This document shows positions 46,105 through 57,745 of a stretch of 64,000 bases of DNA, in pieces. Each line of letters starts with the position of its first letter. The stretch's first letter is position 1. A program made the position numbers and the translations under genes. The notes beneath the pieces were generated by a model that searched no databases, had not been told where the DNA came from, and was given only the letters and a program-made list of their open reading frames with translations. Origin of the DNA: Mimachlamys varia (taxonomy: Eukaryota; Mollusca; Bivalvia; Pectinida; Pectinidae); contig OX392532.1 of the NCBI GenBank assembly GCA_947623455.1, positions 23,224,792 to 23,288,791 of the forward strand, given 5' to 3'.

Positions 46105-49100
46105 AGGCAAGGTCTGGTGCTGTAGGGTTAGAGTGGCCCTGTACCTTTATTGGGGACAAGGTCTGGTACTGTAGGGTTAGAGTGGTCCTGTACAAGGTCT
46201 GGTACTGTAGGGTTAGAGTGGCCCTGTACAAGGTCTGGTACTGTAGGGTTAGAGTGGTCCTGTACAAGGTCTGGTACTGTAGGATTAGAGTGGTCCTGTA
46301 CAAGGTCTGGTACTGTAGGGTTAGAGTGGTCCTGTACCTTTATTGGGGACAAGGTCTGGTACTGTAGGGTTAGAGTGGCCCTGTACCTTTATTGGGGACA
46401 AGGTCTGGTGCTGTAGGGTTAGAGTGGTCCTGTACAAGGTCTGGTGCTGTAGGGTTAAAGTGGTCCTGTACCTTTTTTGGGGACAAGGTCTGGTGCTGTA
46501 GGGTTAGAGTGGTCCTGTACAAGGTCTGGTACTGTAGGGTTAGAGTGGCCCTGTACCTTTATTGGGGACAAGGTCTGGTACTGTAGGGTTAGAGTGGTCC
46601 TGTACAAGGTCTGGTACTGTAGGGTTAGAGTGGCCCTGTACAAGGTCTGGTACTGTAGGGTTAGAGTGGTCCTGTACAAGGTCTGGTACTGTAGGATTAG
46701 AGTGGTCCTGTACAAGGCCTGGTACTGTAGGGTTAGAGTGGTCCTGTACCTTTATTGGGGACAAGGTCTGGTACTGTAGGGTTAGAGTGGCCCTGTACCT
46801 TTATTGGGGACAAGGTCTGGTGCTGTAGGGTTAGAGTGGTCCTGTACAAGGTCTGGTGCTGTAGGGTTAAAGTGGTCCTGTACCTTTTTTGGGGACAAGG
46901 TCTGGTGCTGTAGGGTTAGAGTGGTCCTGTACAAGGTCTGGTACTGTAGGGTTAGAGTGGCCCTGTACCTTTATTGGGGACAAGGTCTGGTACTGTAGGG
47001 TTAGAGTGGTCCTGTACCTTTATTGGGGACAAGGTCTGGTACTGTAGGGTTAGAGTGGCCCTGTACCTTTATTGGGGACAAGGTCTGGTACTGTAGGGTT
47101 AGAGTGGCCCTGTACCTTTATTGGGGACAAGGTCTGGTACTGTAGGGTTAGAGTGGCCCTGTACCTTTATTGGGGACAAGGTCTGGTACTGTAGGGTTAA
47201 AGTGGCCCTGTACCTTTATTGGAGACAGGGTCTGGTGCTGTAGGGTTAGAGTGGCCCTGTACTTTTATTGGGGACAAGGTTTGGTGCTGTAGGGTTAGAG
47301 TGGTCCTGTACCTTTATTGGGGACAAGGTCTGGTACTGTAGGGTTAGAGTGGCCCTGTACCTTTATTTGGGACACGGTCTGGTACTGTAGGGTTAGAGTG
47401 GTCCTGTACCTTTATTGGGGACAAGGTCTGGTGCTGTAGAATTAGAGTGGTCCTGTACTTTTATTGGGGACAAGGTCTGGAACTATAGGGTTAGAGTGGT
47501 CCTTGTACAAGGTCTGGTACTGAAGGGTTAGAGTGGTCCTGTACAAGGTCTGGTACTGTAGGGTTAGAGTGGTCCTGTACAAGGTCTGGTACTGTAGGGT
47601 TAGAGTGGTCCTGTACCTTTATTGGGGACAAGGTCTGGTACTGTAGGGTTAGAGTGGCCCTGTACAAGGTCTGGTACTGTAGGGTTAGAGTGGTCCTGTA
47701 CAAGGTCTGGTACTGTAGGGTTAGAGTGGTCCTGTACAAGGTCTGTTGCTGTAGGGTTAGAGTGGTCCTTTACAAGGTCTGGTACTGTAGGGTTAGAGTG
47801 GCCCTGCACCTTTATTGGGGACAAGGTCTGGTACTGTAGGGTTAGAGTGGCCCTGTACAAGGTCTGGTACTGTAGGGTTATAATGGCCCTGTACCTTTAT
47901 TGGGGACAAGGTCTGGTACTGTAGGGTTAGAGTGGCCCTGTACCTTTATTGGGGACAAGGTCTGGTACTGTAGGGTTAGAGTGGCCCTGTACCTTTATTG
48001 GGGACAAGGTCTGGTGCTGTAGAGTTAGAGTGGTCCTGTACCTTTATTGGGGACAAGGTCTGGTACTGTAGGGTTAGAGTGGTCCTGTACAAGGTTTGGT
48101 ACTGTAGGGTTAGAGTGGCCCTGTACCTTTATTGGGGACAAGGTCTGGTACTGTGGGGTTAGAGTGGCCCTGTACCTTTATTTGGGACAAGGTCTGATGC
48201 TGTAGGGTTAGAGTGGTCCTGTACCTTTATTTGGGACAAGGTCTGATGCTGTAGGGTTAGAGTGGTCCTGTACCTTTATTGGGGACAAGGTCTGGTACTG
48301 TAGGGTTAGAGTGGCCCTGTACCTTTATTGGGGACAAGGTCTGATGCTGTAGGGTTAGAGTGGTCCTTTACAAGGTCTGGTACTGTAGGGTTAGAGTGGT
48401 CCTGTACAAGGTCTGGTACTGTAGGGTTAGAGTGACCCTGTACCTTTATTGGGGACAAGGTTTGGTACTGTAGGGTTAGAGTGGCCCTGTACCTTTATTG
48501 GGGACAAGGTCTGGTACTGTAGGGTTAGAATGGCCCTGTACCTTTATTGGGGACAAGGTCTGGTACTGTAGGGTTAGAGTTGTCCTGTACCTTTATTGGG
48601 GACAAGGTCTGGTACTGTAGGGTTAGAGTGGCCCTGTACAAGGTCTGGTGCTGTAGGGTTAGAGTGGTCCTGTACAAGGTCTGGTACTGTATGGTTAGAG
48701 TGGCCCTGCACCTTTATTGGGGACAAGGTCTGGTACTGTAGGGTTAGAGTGGTCCTGTACCTTTATTGGGGACAAGGTCTGGTGCTGTAGGGTTAGAGTG
48801 GTCCTGTACCTTTATTGGGGACAAGGTCTGGTACTGTATGGTTAGAGTGGCCCTGCACCTTTATTGGGGACAAGGTCTGGTACTGTATGGTTAGAGTGGC
48901 CCTGCACCTTTATTGGGGACAAGGTCTGGTGCTGTAGGGTTAGAGTGGCCCTGTACCTTTATTGGGGACAAGGTCTGGTACTGTAGGGTTAGAGTGGCCC
49001 TGTACAAGGTCTGGTACTGTAGGGTTAGAGTGGCCCTGCACCTTTATTGGGGACAAGGTCTGGTACTGTAGGGTTAGAGTGGCCCTGTACCTTTATTGGG

Positions 49101-49670
49101 GACAAGGTCTGGTACTGTAGGGTTAGAGTGGTCCTGTACAAGGTCTGGTGCTGTAGGGTTAAAGTGGTCCTGTACCTTTTTTGGGGACAAGGTCTGGTGC
49201 TGTAGGGTTAGAGTGGTCCTGTACAAGGTCTGGTACTGTAGGGTTAGAGTGGTCCTGTACCTTTATTGGGGACAAGGTCTGGTACTGTAGGGTTAGAGTG
49301 GCCCTGTACCTTTATTGGGGACAAGGTCTGGTACTGTAGGGTTAGAGTGGCCCTGTACAAGGTCTGGTACTGTAGGGTTAGAGTGGCCCTGTACCTTTAT
49401 TGGGGACAAGGTCTGGTGTTGTAGGGTTAGAGTGGTCCTGTACAAGGTCTGGTACTGTAGGGTTAGAGTGGTCCTGTACCTTTATTGGGGACAAGGTCTG
49501 GTACTGTAGGGTTAGAGTGGCCCTGTACCTTTATTTGGGACAAGGTCTGGTGCTGTAGGGTTAGAGTGGCCCTGTACAAGGTCTGGTGCTGTAGGGTTAC
49601 AGTGGCCCTGTACCTTTATTGGGGACAAGGTCTGGTACTGTAGGGTTGGAGTGGTCCTGTACCTTTTATT
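46105..49670. repeat. Two-unit (36/49 bp) minisatellite array
   Basis: About 80 units of two kinds. The short unit S (36 bp) is GTACAAGGTCTGGTACTGTA, GGGTTAGAGTGGTCCT. The long unit L (49 bp) is the same with a 13-bp insertion, CTTTATTGGGGAC, after GTAC. Both share TAGGGTTAG, a 1.5-repeat match to the telomere motif. From 46141 the order is L S S S S L L S L' S, where L' has 'cttttttggggac'. The same ten units with the same point variants follow at 46553, 412 bp later. The S L' S block recurs a third time near 49140-49240. Reading frames over the array are by-products of the 36-bp period. Confidence 0.97.
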
Positions 49671-50492
49671 AAGAGCAAGGTCTTGTGACCATCATTAAAA
49701 GCAACAAGTGAGTAGGAAAGGTTTTGAAGTGTTAATCCAATAAATAAGAAAAGTTGCTATGTAAATAAAGTTTTACCTTCAGAAAATTGGATCAATTCTA
49801 CAATTCTATATTAGCTTTGTTATATAATGAATGCATTCCATATAGAAGTTTATTGCTGGCAGGTCACACCACTGATGACAGCCAATCAATGTCATGGTGA
49901 TCAGATATGCAGTACTTGCCCATTAGCATTGAGGGATGATGAATACCACAGGAAACATGGAAATGTATGTACACCAGTAACCCTACAGCAGTATCTAATT
50001 CACCTCTGTGGGCTGTCAATAAACATCAATGTTTGGGGAAGCCCTTTCTAGTCATCATCATCAAGGAGACCGGAAACCATACCATTAAAGGGCTAATAGC
50101 ATAAGTATTCTCAGGCTTTTTTTGAATATTTCTAATGGTATTAGTGACCCGGATCCATCTGTACAGAATACTCGTGTGTGATCTTGTAGCAGTGCAATCC
50201 TTAAGGCATTGTCATCCCTGTTGTTCTGATGCTGTGGCTGTGTGCAGCTTCTGTGGCTTTGTGCTCATGGCATAATGACTCTCACCATCTGGTGTTCATT
50301 TGAGGTGTTTATGTGCAGAGTTATTTACACTGACAGATTATTTTGATTTCTTACAATCAAAGCACATGGGGAGGTGACTTACCAGTGAAATACTATGAAG
50401 TGACTTTAGGTCAGTGTTCATCAGATTCTTGACAAGGTCTTTAGTAGAGTATATCTATTCTGTATAGATTTAAACTTATAATGGGATTGGAA
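49671..50492. other. Intron spacer
   Basis: No gene supported; the 74-codon frame at 49827 has no known resemblance. Confidence 0.5.
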
Positions 50493-50585
50493 ATTCACTC
50501 ATTCACCCCTGAAAACACACATGAACAATTTCCAATTCAATGGTTGGATAAGTTCATTATGAAATTTCAGGGGTGAGTGAGTTAA
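50493..50585 (-). mobile_element. Short palindromic MITE, copy 5 (best ends)
   Basis: Starts TTCACTCATTCACCCCTGAA and ends TTTCAGGGGTGAGTGAGTTAA. The two termini are inverted repeats with about two mismatches over 20 bp. The core 'ccaattcaatggttgg' is the reverse complement of that in the other four copies, so this copy is in opposite orientation. Confidence 0.88.
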
Positions 50586-50636
50586 ACCTAAGACTGACCT
50601 GACCTGTGTAGAAATGATCAAGACATAGCTATATAG

Positions 50637-52936
50637 ATGAACCCTCCTCCCTATGTCTGAATCTCCTATCTCTGGTGATGAAACTTCCTGTTCAACCTCC
50701 AAAGATGAACCCTCCTCCTTGTGTCTGAATCTCAGATCTCTGGCGATGACACTCCATGTTAAACCTCTATAGATGAACCCTCCTCCCTATGTCTGAATCT
50801 CTGATCTCTGGCGATGAAACTCCATGTTAAACCTATATAGATGAACCCTCCTCCCTGTGTCTGAATCTTCGACCACTGGCGATGAAACTCCCTGTTAAAC
50901 CTCTATAGATGAACCCATCTCCCTATGTCTGAATCTCCGATCACTGGCGATGAAACTCCATGTTTAACCTCTATAGATGAACCCTCCTCCCTATGTCTGA
51001 ATCTCCGATCACTGGCGATGAAACTCCATGTTTAACCTCTATAGATGAACCCATCTCCCTATGTCTGAATCTCCGATCTCTGGCGATGAAACTCCATGTT
51101 AAACCTCTATAGATGAACCCTCCTCCCTATGTCTGAATCTCCGATCTCTGGCGATGAAACTCCATGTTAAACCTCTATAGATGAACCCTCCTCCCTATGT
51201 CTGAATCTCCGATCACTGGCGATGACACTCCTTGTTAAACCTCTATAGATGAACCCTCCTCCCTATGTCTGAATCTCCGATCTCTGGCGATGAAACTCCA
51301 TGTTAAACCTCTATAGATTAACCCTTCTCCCTATTTCTGAATCTCCGATCACTAGCGATGAAACTCCATGTTAAACCTCTATAGATGAACCCTCCTCCCT
51401 TTGTCTGAATCTCCGATCTCTGGCGATGAAACTCCATGTTAAACCTCTATAGATGAACCTTCCTCCCTGTGTCTGAATATCCGGTCTCTGGCGATGAAAC
51501 TCCCTGTTAAACCTCTATAGATGAACCCTCCTCCCTGTGTCTGAATCTCCATTCTCTGGCGATGAAACTCCATGTTAAACCTCTATAGATGAACCCTCCT
51601 CCCTGTGTCTGAATCTCCGATCTCTGGCGATGAAACTCCATGTTAAACCGCTATAGATGAACCCTTCTCCCTATTTCTGAATCTCCGATCTCTGGCGATG
51701 AAACTCCATGTTAAACCTCTATAGATGAACCCTCCTCCCTGTGTCTGAATCTCCGATCTCTGGCGATGAAACTCCATGTTAAACCTCTATAGATGAACCC
51801 TCCTCCCTGTGTCTGAATCTCCGATCTCTGGCGATGAAACTCCATGTTAATTCTATAGATGAACCCTCCTCCCTGTGTCTGAATCTCCGATCTCTGGCGA
51901 TGAAACTCCCTGTTAAACCTCTATAGATGAACCCTCCTCCCTATGTCTGAATCTCCGATCTCTGGCGATGAAACTCCCTGTTAAACCTCTATAGATGAAC
52001 CCTCCTCCCTGTGTCTGAATCTCCGATCTCTGGCGATGAAACTCCCTGTTAAACCTCTATAGATGAACCCTCCTCCCTGTGTCTGAATCTCCGATCTCTG
52101 GCGATGAAACTCCCTGTTAAACCTCTATAGATGAACCCTCCTCCCTGTGTCTGAATCTCCGATCTCTGGCGATGAAACTCCCTGTTAAACCTCTATAGAT
52201 GAACCCTCCTCCCTGTGTCTGAATCTCCGATCTCTGGCGATGAAAGTCCATGTTAAACCTCTATAGATGAACCCTCCTCCCTGTGTCCGAATCTCCGATC
52301 TCTGGTGATGAAACTCCATGTTAAACCTCTATAGATGAACCCTCCTCCCTGTGTCTGAATCTCCGATCTCTGGCGATGAAACTCCCTGTTAAACCTCTAT
52401 AGATGAACCCTCCTCCCTGTGTCTGAATCTCCGATCTCTGGCGATGAAGCTCCCTGTTAAACCTCTATAGATGAACCCTCCTCCCTGTGTCTGAATCTCC
52501 ATTCTCTGGCGATGAAACTCCTTGTTAAACCTCTATAGATGAACCCTCCTCCCTATGTCTGAATCTCCGATCACTGGTGATGAAACTCCCTGTTAAACCT
52601 CTATAGATGAACCCTCCTCCCTATGTCGGAATCTCCGATCACTGGCGATGAAACTCCCTGTTAAACCTCTATAGATGAACCCTCCTCCCTGTGTTTGAAT
52701 CTTCGATCACTGGTGATGAAACTCCCTGTTAAACCGCTATAGATGAACCCTTCTCCCTATTTCTGAATCTCCGATCACTGGCGATGAAGCTCCATGTTAA
52801 ACCTCTATAGATGAACCTTCCTCCTGAAGTCTAAATCTTCGACCACTGGCGATGAAACTCCCTGTTAAACCTCCATAGATGAACCCATCTCCCTATGTCA
52901 GAATCTCCGATCACTGGTGATGAAACTCCTTGTTAA
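50637..52936. repeat. 68-bp minisatellite, about 34 copies
   Basis: Unit: ATAGATGAACCCTCCTCCCT, GTGTCTGAATCTCCGATCTC, TGGCGATGAAACTCCCTGTT, AAACCTCT. Frequent alternatives are ccca(t)ctccctat, gatcactgg and ctccatgtt. The middle block (51900-52250) is nearly invariant, whereas the edges are diverged, so homogenisation is strongest at the centre. The CpG in GGCGATG is kept in nearly all units. Confidence 0.97.
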
Positions 52937-53397
52937 TGGCCAAAGTGACTCACTTCCAATCATTGCTGCAGTGCAGGAGACATTTTCACCTGGAGGGAAT
53001 TCCTGATAAATAGGGGATGGTAACCTTGCCATAGCAACCAGCAGTCAATGTCCAGATCAGGGTTACACACACGTTTGATTGATGAGGGATTTAACAGTGT
53101 GTCCCGTACAAGGTTATACACACATATTTGATTGATGTAGGATTAAGTTGGTGTGAAGTGGAAAGCTTGTCAAATCATAAAATTTCAGATGCTTTTTAGA
53201 TGGAATGTTTTTCGAGATTTTGACTTGCGAAGGTTAACACTAAAAAACGGATTGATAAGAACGTTATTACATGTACTGTTTTGTTTTGTCTATCAGACAT
53301 TATCAGTTTAGAAAATATTGCGGCTATATCAAGCTGTGTTTGGTTCTGTTTTAAGATAATACTCTCTCCTGCTTTGCGAGTGTTTACCTATATTCTC
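52937..53397. other. Intron spacer
   Basis: No gene or repeat family recognised. Confidence 0.45.
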
Positions 53398-53603
53398 CTT
53401 GGTTTTGTTTATTTAGTTTTACGTCCTATTATATTAACAGCCCGGGTCATTTAAGGACATGCCAGGTTTTGAAGGTGGAGGAAAGCTAGATTACCCGGAG
53501 AAAAAACCCAACTGCCCCACATGGGATTCAAACTCGCAACCCAGAGGTGGAGGGCTAAATGGTAGAATGCTGGGACACCTTAACCACTCGGCCACAGCGG
53601 CCC
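53398..53603 (-). mobile_element. tRNA-derived SINE, copy E (reverse)
   Basis: Reverse-oriented copy of the 6981 family. The tail 'tttatttagttttacgtcctatta' is on the left, body 'ggtcatttaaggacatgccaggttttgaaggtggaggaaagc', B-box region 'gggattcaaactcgcaaccc', and the tRNA head 'ccttaaccactcggccacagcggcc' on the right. The open frame at 53459-53668 is a SINE artefact. Confidence 0.92.
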
Positions 53604-54878
53604 TTCTCCCAATACAGACTTGTCTGTATATTGTGTTAATTCATTGCATGTCGACCATTAATTTATAAGGCTCAATTGACTGAGAATGCTAAATATATAA
53701 CAAAGTAACTTGTACTTTTGCCAGGATGATTTAAAGCCTGTCATTTGTTGTCGGGAGACAGACACAAAACATGACAAGGCAGTTTGCACTTGGGCAATTT
53801 ATTTATCAATATAACTCGCTGTTAAATACAAAGATATTTATCGATATTATTTGCTGTTAAATACAAAGATATTATTATTGAGCCTTAAGATAAGGTATTA
53901 TCAACTTCTAAATTCATCCATGTGCCATATTGGAAAAAAAAGTTATTTTTATGTTGATTGATAATTTCTTTTGTTTAACACATATTTAAATTGATATCTG
54001 ATAATAGAATCACGTTTAAAGTTAATCATGGAGGATGGGTTTTGACCTATGAGATATTTTCGTACAGATCGTTACATGTTTCTGATATCAACACATGCAA
54101 GCAATGCTAAAGTACTCCTGTCGGCGTGAACAAAAATATAACAGGTTTATGATCAATCTTGATGAATTTTTAACTGCCTGAGAGATTGGGAAACCACCCA
54201 ACAGTGTAAATGTTAGTGGTTGGTAACGGTTTTGATTCAACTATCGATAATTGTTTCTTGAAAACTTAATTGATTATCAATTATATTCCATTATTTTGCT
54301 AGGCAAAACTTTTTTCTATGAAAATTGATATTTACTCCCATCTTGCAATCTGAAATGTTAATAAATTGATGTTGATGCTACATGCGCATGTGACAGCATT
54401 ATTTGAATAATCAAATGCACCAGAGTCAAATCATCTCTTTCATAAAACCATCACACAAGTTTCACGTCAGCATAAAATTCTTTTCCATTTTATCAGTGAC
54501 AAAAATTTGAAAGTCTTATCTGACTTGCAAAAAATCATCGGAAAATGTCTCTATAGAACTGGAGTTTTAATTGATAGTAAAAAATAATATCAATTAATTG
54601 ATATCAAAAGTATTTCCGACTAATAATCAATTATTTTAATGAATCAGCACACCACTGGTAAATGCTGTTAATGAAAATTGAAGTTTGGTCATAAAAAAAA
54701 ATTTAATATTAACTCACAAAGTGTATCATTCTATATTCTTTCCTTCAAAAAAATTCTTCAAACTGGGATGAAATTTCTATGGAGAGGAAAATATTGATAC
54801 AACTGCTACAAGTTGCAGAAATATTTATGTAGCCTTGGTTACTTTAAAACAGACAATATTAGCTTCCAGAGATATTTG
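53604..54878. other. AT-rich intron spacer with ATTGAT/ATCAAT cluster
   Basis: No gene. From about 53815 to 54632 it holds at least 14 ATTGAT, ATCAAT or ATCGAT words, including the perfect 18-bp palindrome ATATCAATTAATTGATAT at 54587-54604. These resemble CUT/Onecut-type binding sites. Confidence 0.5.
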
Positions 54879-55120
54879 GGGGCTGCGCTGGCTTAGTGGT
54901 TAAAGAGTCCCAACATTCTACTACTAGTCTTCCACCTCTTGGTTACGAGTTTGAATCCCACGTAGGGCAGTTGCCAGATACCAACCATAGGTTGGTGGTT
55001 TTTCTCCGGGTACTCTGGCTTTTCTTAATCTCCAAACCTGGCACGTCCTTAAATGACCCTGACTATTAATAGAACGTAAAACATGTTAATAGGACTTAAA
55101 ACAAAATAAATCAAACCAAA
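54879..55120 (+). mobile_element. tRNA-derived SINE, copy F, with perfect TSD
   Basis: Head GGGGCTGCGCTGGCTTAGTG (A-box region slightly mutated), body, and tail 'acaaaataaatcaaaccaaa'. It is flanked by a perfect 13-bp target-site duplication CCAGAGATATTTG (54866-54878 and 55121-55133). The tail segment is duplicated internally (taatagaacgtaaaac / taataggacttaaaac). Confidence 0.95.
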
Positions 55121-55133
55121 CCAGAGATATTTG

Positions 55134-57320
55134 TAGATTAATTCCAGGATCTTGATGAACTTCAGTTTTTCATTCAGAGTTCAATCTTTTTAAATGTAAA
55201 TTAATACTGAATGGTACTAATGGTTGGAATAAGCAGTACTAGATATAATGATTGGAATGATTGGCGTGAACATCTGTGCCCACCAGTATGTTCTACATCT
55301 AGAACATGTCACACGAGATACAATCAAAGCTGACCTCGCAATATGTTTCTTGTTATGTTGATATCACACTTGATGAAAGCCATCCGAGTTAATATGTGGC
55401 TGACACACCAATCATAGTGTTGGCTGACAGTACACTTCAATTTCCATGTAGAAAGAGCGCATTTCAAAATGGTGCACTAAAACTCTTGTAATAAGCAGTG
55501 TGTTACATGTATAGCTAAAAGCCTCATCGTTACAGTGATGAAATAATGTGAACCAGGTGCATATGGCTGCTTCACAGGTGTATCATTGATTTTCCTGTTC
55601 ATTACTTCTTCCCTAAACAGGATGTTCGCATGTTGATACATACTAAGTACAGATAGTGATAGGCTTATGATTGGTTATAATAAAAAATTGATGAGTTTGT
55701 CCTTTCACATTCTGATTATCGATTGCAAAATTCTTTGTCAATATAATCAATTCTTCACTAAAATCAAAATGTTATATATTTTTTGATAGTAATGCTTTTT
55801 CATTATTTTTACCATATGATTGAAAAAATTGCCTGAAATCCTTTCATTACAAAAAAATTCCCGAAATCTACCCCTAAGACAGCAACATTGTCCTTTGATG
55901 TTATGGTAGCGCTTTTTCCTTATTTGAGTATTGATATATAATCAATCATCAATGGACTTGATACTTTGATTACAACCAATAATTGATAATGATTTTTAGG
56001 CGATTGTCCATCACAAGGTACAGATAGAGTTAGTGATAAATGTTTAACACAATGTTTACGTTGTCCAAACCAAGGTTTGACTGTGATGTCTTGAGCTACC
56101 TTGGGCCCATCAAACTCGCACTGCATACAGAGCTTCCTCACTGGAAATTCTTATTTGGAATTGCTCTCAAGGCCTGAAGGTCAAAGATCAAGGTCAACGT
56201 AACAATGTTACTATGAATAGAAAATCAGTTACCGCACATTCCTGACAGTCGTAACACTGATATATTTATGTGTATGTAGCGGCATTAAACATGTAACTAA
56301 CATATACTGCACATTAATTTTCCTAATTAAGAAAATAATCTGTCTCGTTAGACACTTTCTAATGTTGGCCATGCAGGTGACTGTATGTGTTAATTGTAGA
56401 TTGTATGTATAGTAAAACACTTTAGAGAGGCTTATGTTAGGTAAATAGGGTGCTATGTCAAATGTTATATATTATTATTATTATCAAATCTACTGCTGTT
56501 GCCACATTATTAGAATGGAACATTCCACAGAAAGGGATGTGTCGCCTGCTTGGCCAACAGCCATTCTAATGATGTGACCACAGTAAAATGTCATATTCTG
56601 GCCACCTAGCACCACACCCGGCCATTTCTAATTATTGCACTGCTGGTTAGATATGTTGGAGAGGTATACGAGGGGGTATATGTAGCGCCTAATGGGTTTG
56701 TTGATGACAGTGGACGGGTACCAATTTACCTGGAGAATAGTCTAGATCACTGATTAAAGCAAGGTTGAAAGATAACACCTGGTTGGTAGATATATGGACC
56801 TACCTGTGTACAGGTGAGGCAAAGTGCGTTTTACCTGTTCAATAGATGTGTACATCCTGCTACATGAATATGTGTAAAACTTTAGACAAGCTGTCTTTGT
56901 TATTGTTTAATTGTTTGCATGTTATGACAAACTGCTTACAAATTCCCATTTGATATGTACGAGTGTTAATTAGTTGATGATGAATGGCCTGGGTTGTCTG
57001 AACAAATTACGGTACATTACGAGGTCATTGATTACTGGTACACGCCAACAATAACTGATCAATGGCTTTAAATGACCGCCTATTGGGTGTAGATATCTGC
57101 TGTAGTGTTAAACAATAGCTGGTCCTAACCTGTGTATTCTTTGTACAAAAGACCGATAATATTTGTCAGTAAAAATATAGGGTCATTGATGAGATAAATA
57201 TAGCATCATACACAGGATTACACAGGAGACTTGGTTTCAATTCTGTAAATGTTTACCATTATATGATTCTGAAATTCTTACGGAAGAATCAACCAAATCT
57301 ATTTTATCAACAGTGATTAA
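55134..57320. other. Long intron spacer
   Basis: No supported gene. A second run of ATCAAT/ATTGAT words lies at 55690-55990. The fragment 'gaaggtcaaagatcaaggtcaacgtaacaatgttactatgaatag' (56176-56220) matches 43222-43262. There is a short (TTA)n near 56470. Confidence 0.5.
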
Positions 57321-57324
57321 TTAC

Positions 57325-57745
57325 GATATCTGTGCATGAAATCTTGATTATTTGTTATACCTACCTGTGCAAGAAATCTTGATTGTTTCAAATACCTGTG
57401 CAAGAAATCTTTATTACAACAAATACCTGTTCAAGAAATTTTAATTACATGAACCTGTGCAAGAAATCTTAATTACAACAAATACCTGTACAAGATAACT
57501 TAATTACAACAAATACCTGTGCAAGACATCTCAATCACAACACCTGTCACAAAGTCTTGATTACAACAAATATCTGTACAAGAAATCTTAATTACATGAA
57601 CTTTTACAAGAAATCTCAATTACAACAAATACCTGTGCAAGAAATCTTAATTACATGAACTTTTACAAGAAATCTCAATTACAACAAATACCTGTGCAAG
57701 AAATCTTAATTACATGAACCTGTAACAAAGTCTTGATTACAATAC
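57325..57745. repeat. 31-bp minisatellite
   Basis: About 12 imperfect units of ACAACAAATACCTGTGCAAG plus AAATCTTAATT, with shortened 'acatgaacctgt' units interspersed. A 61-bp higher-order pair (ACATGAACTTTTACAAGAAA unit plus normal unit) repeats near 57590 and 57651. Confidence 0.92.

Noticed and set aside
46103..49509. Many repetitive frames such as GTRSGTVGLEW
   Set aside because: Produced by the 36/49-bp array. Frames break whenever a 49-bp unit occurs, which a real repeat protein would not tolerate.
53459..53668. 69-codon frame MPGFEGGGKLDYPEK...
   Set aside because: Lies over a reverse-oriented SINE; the same peptide style appears wherever this SINE is translated.
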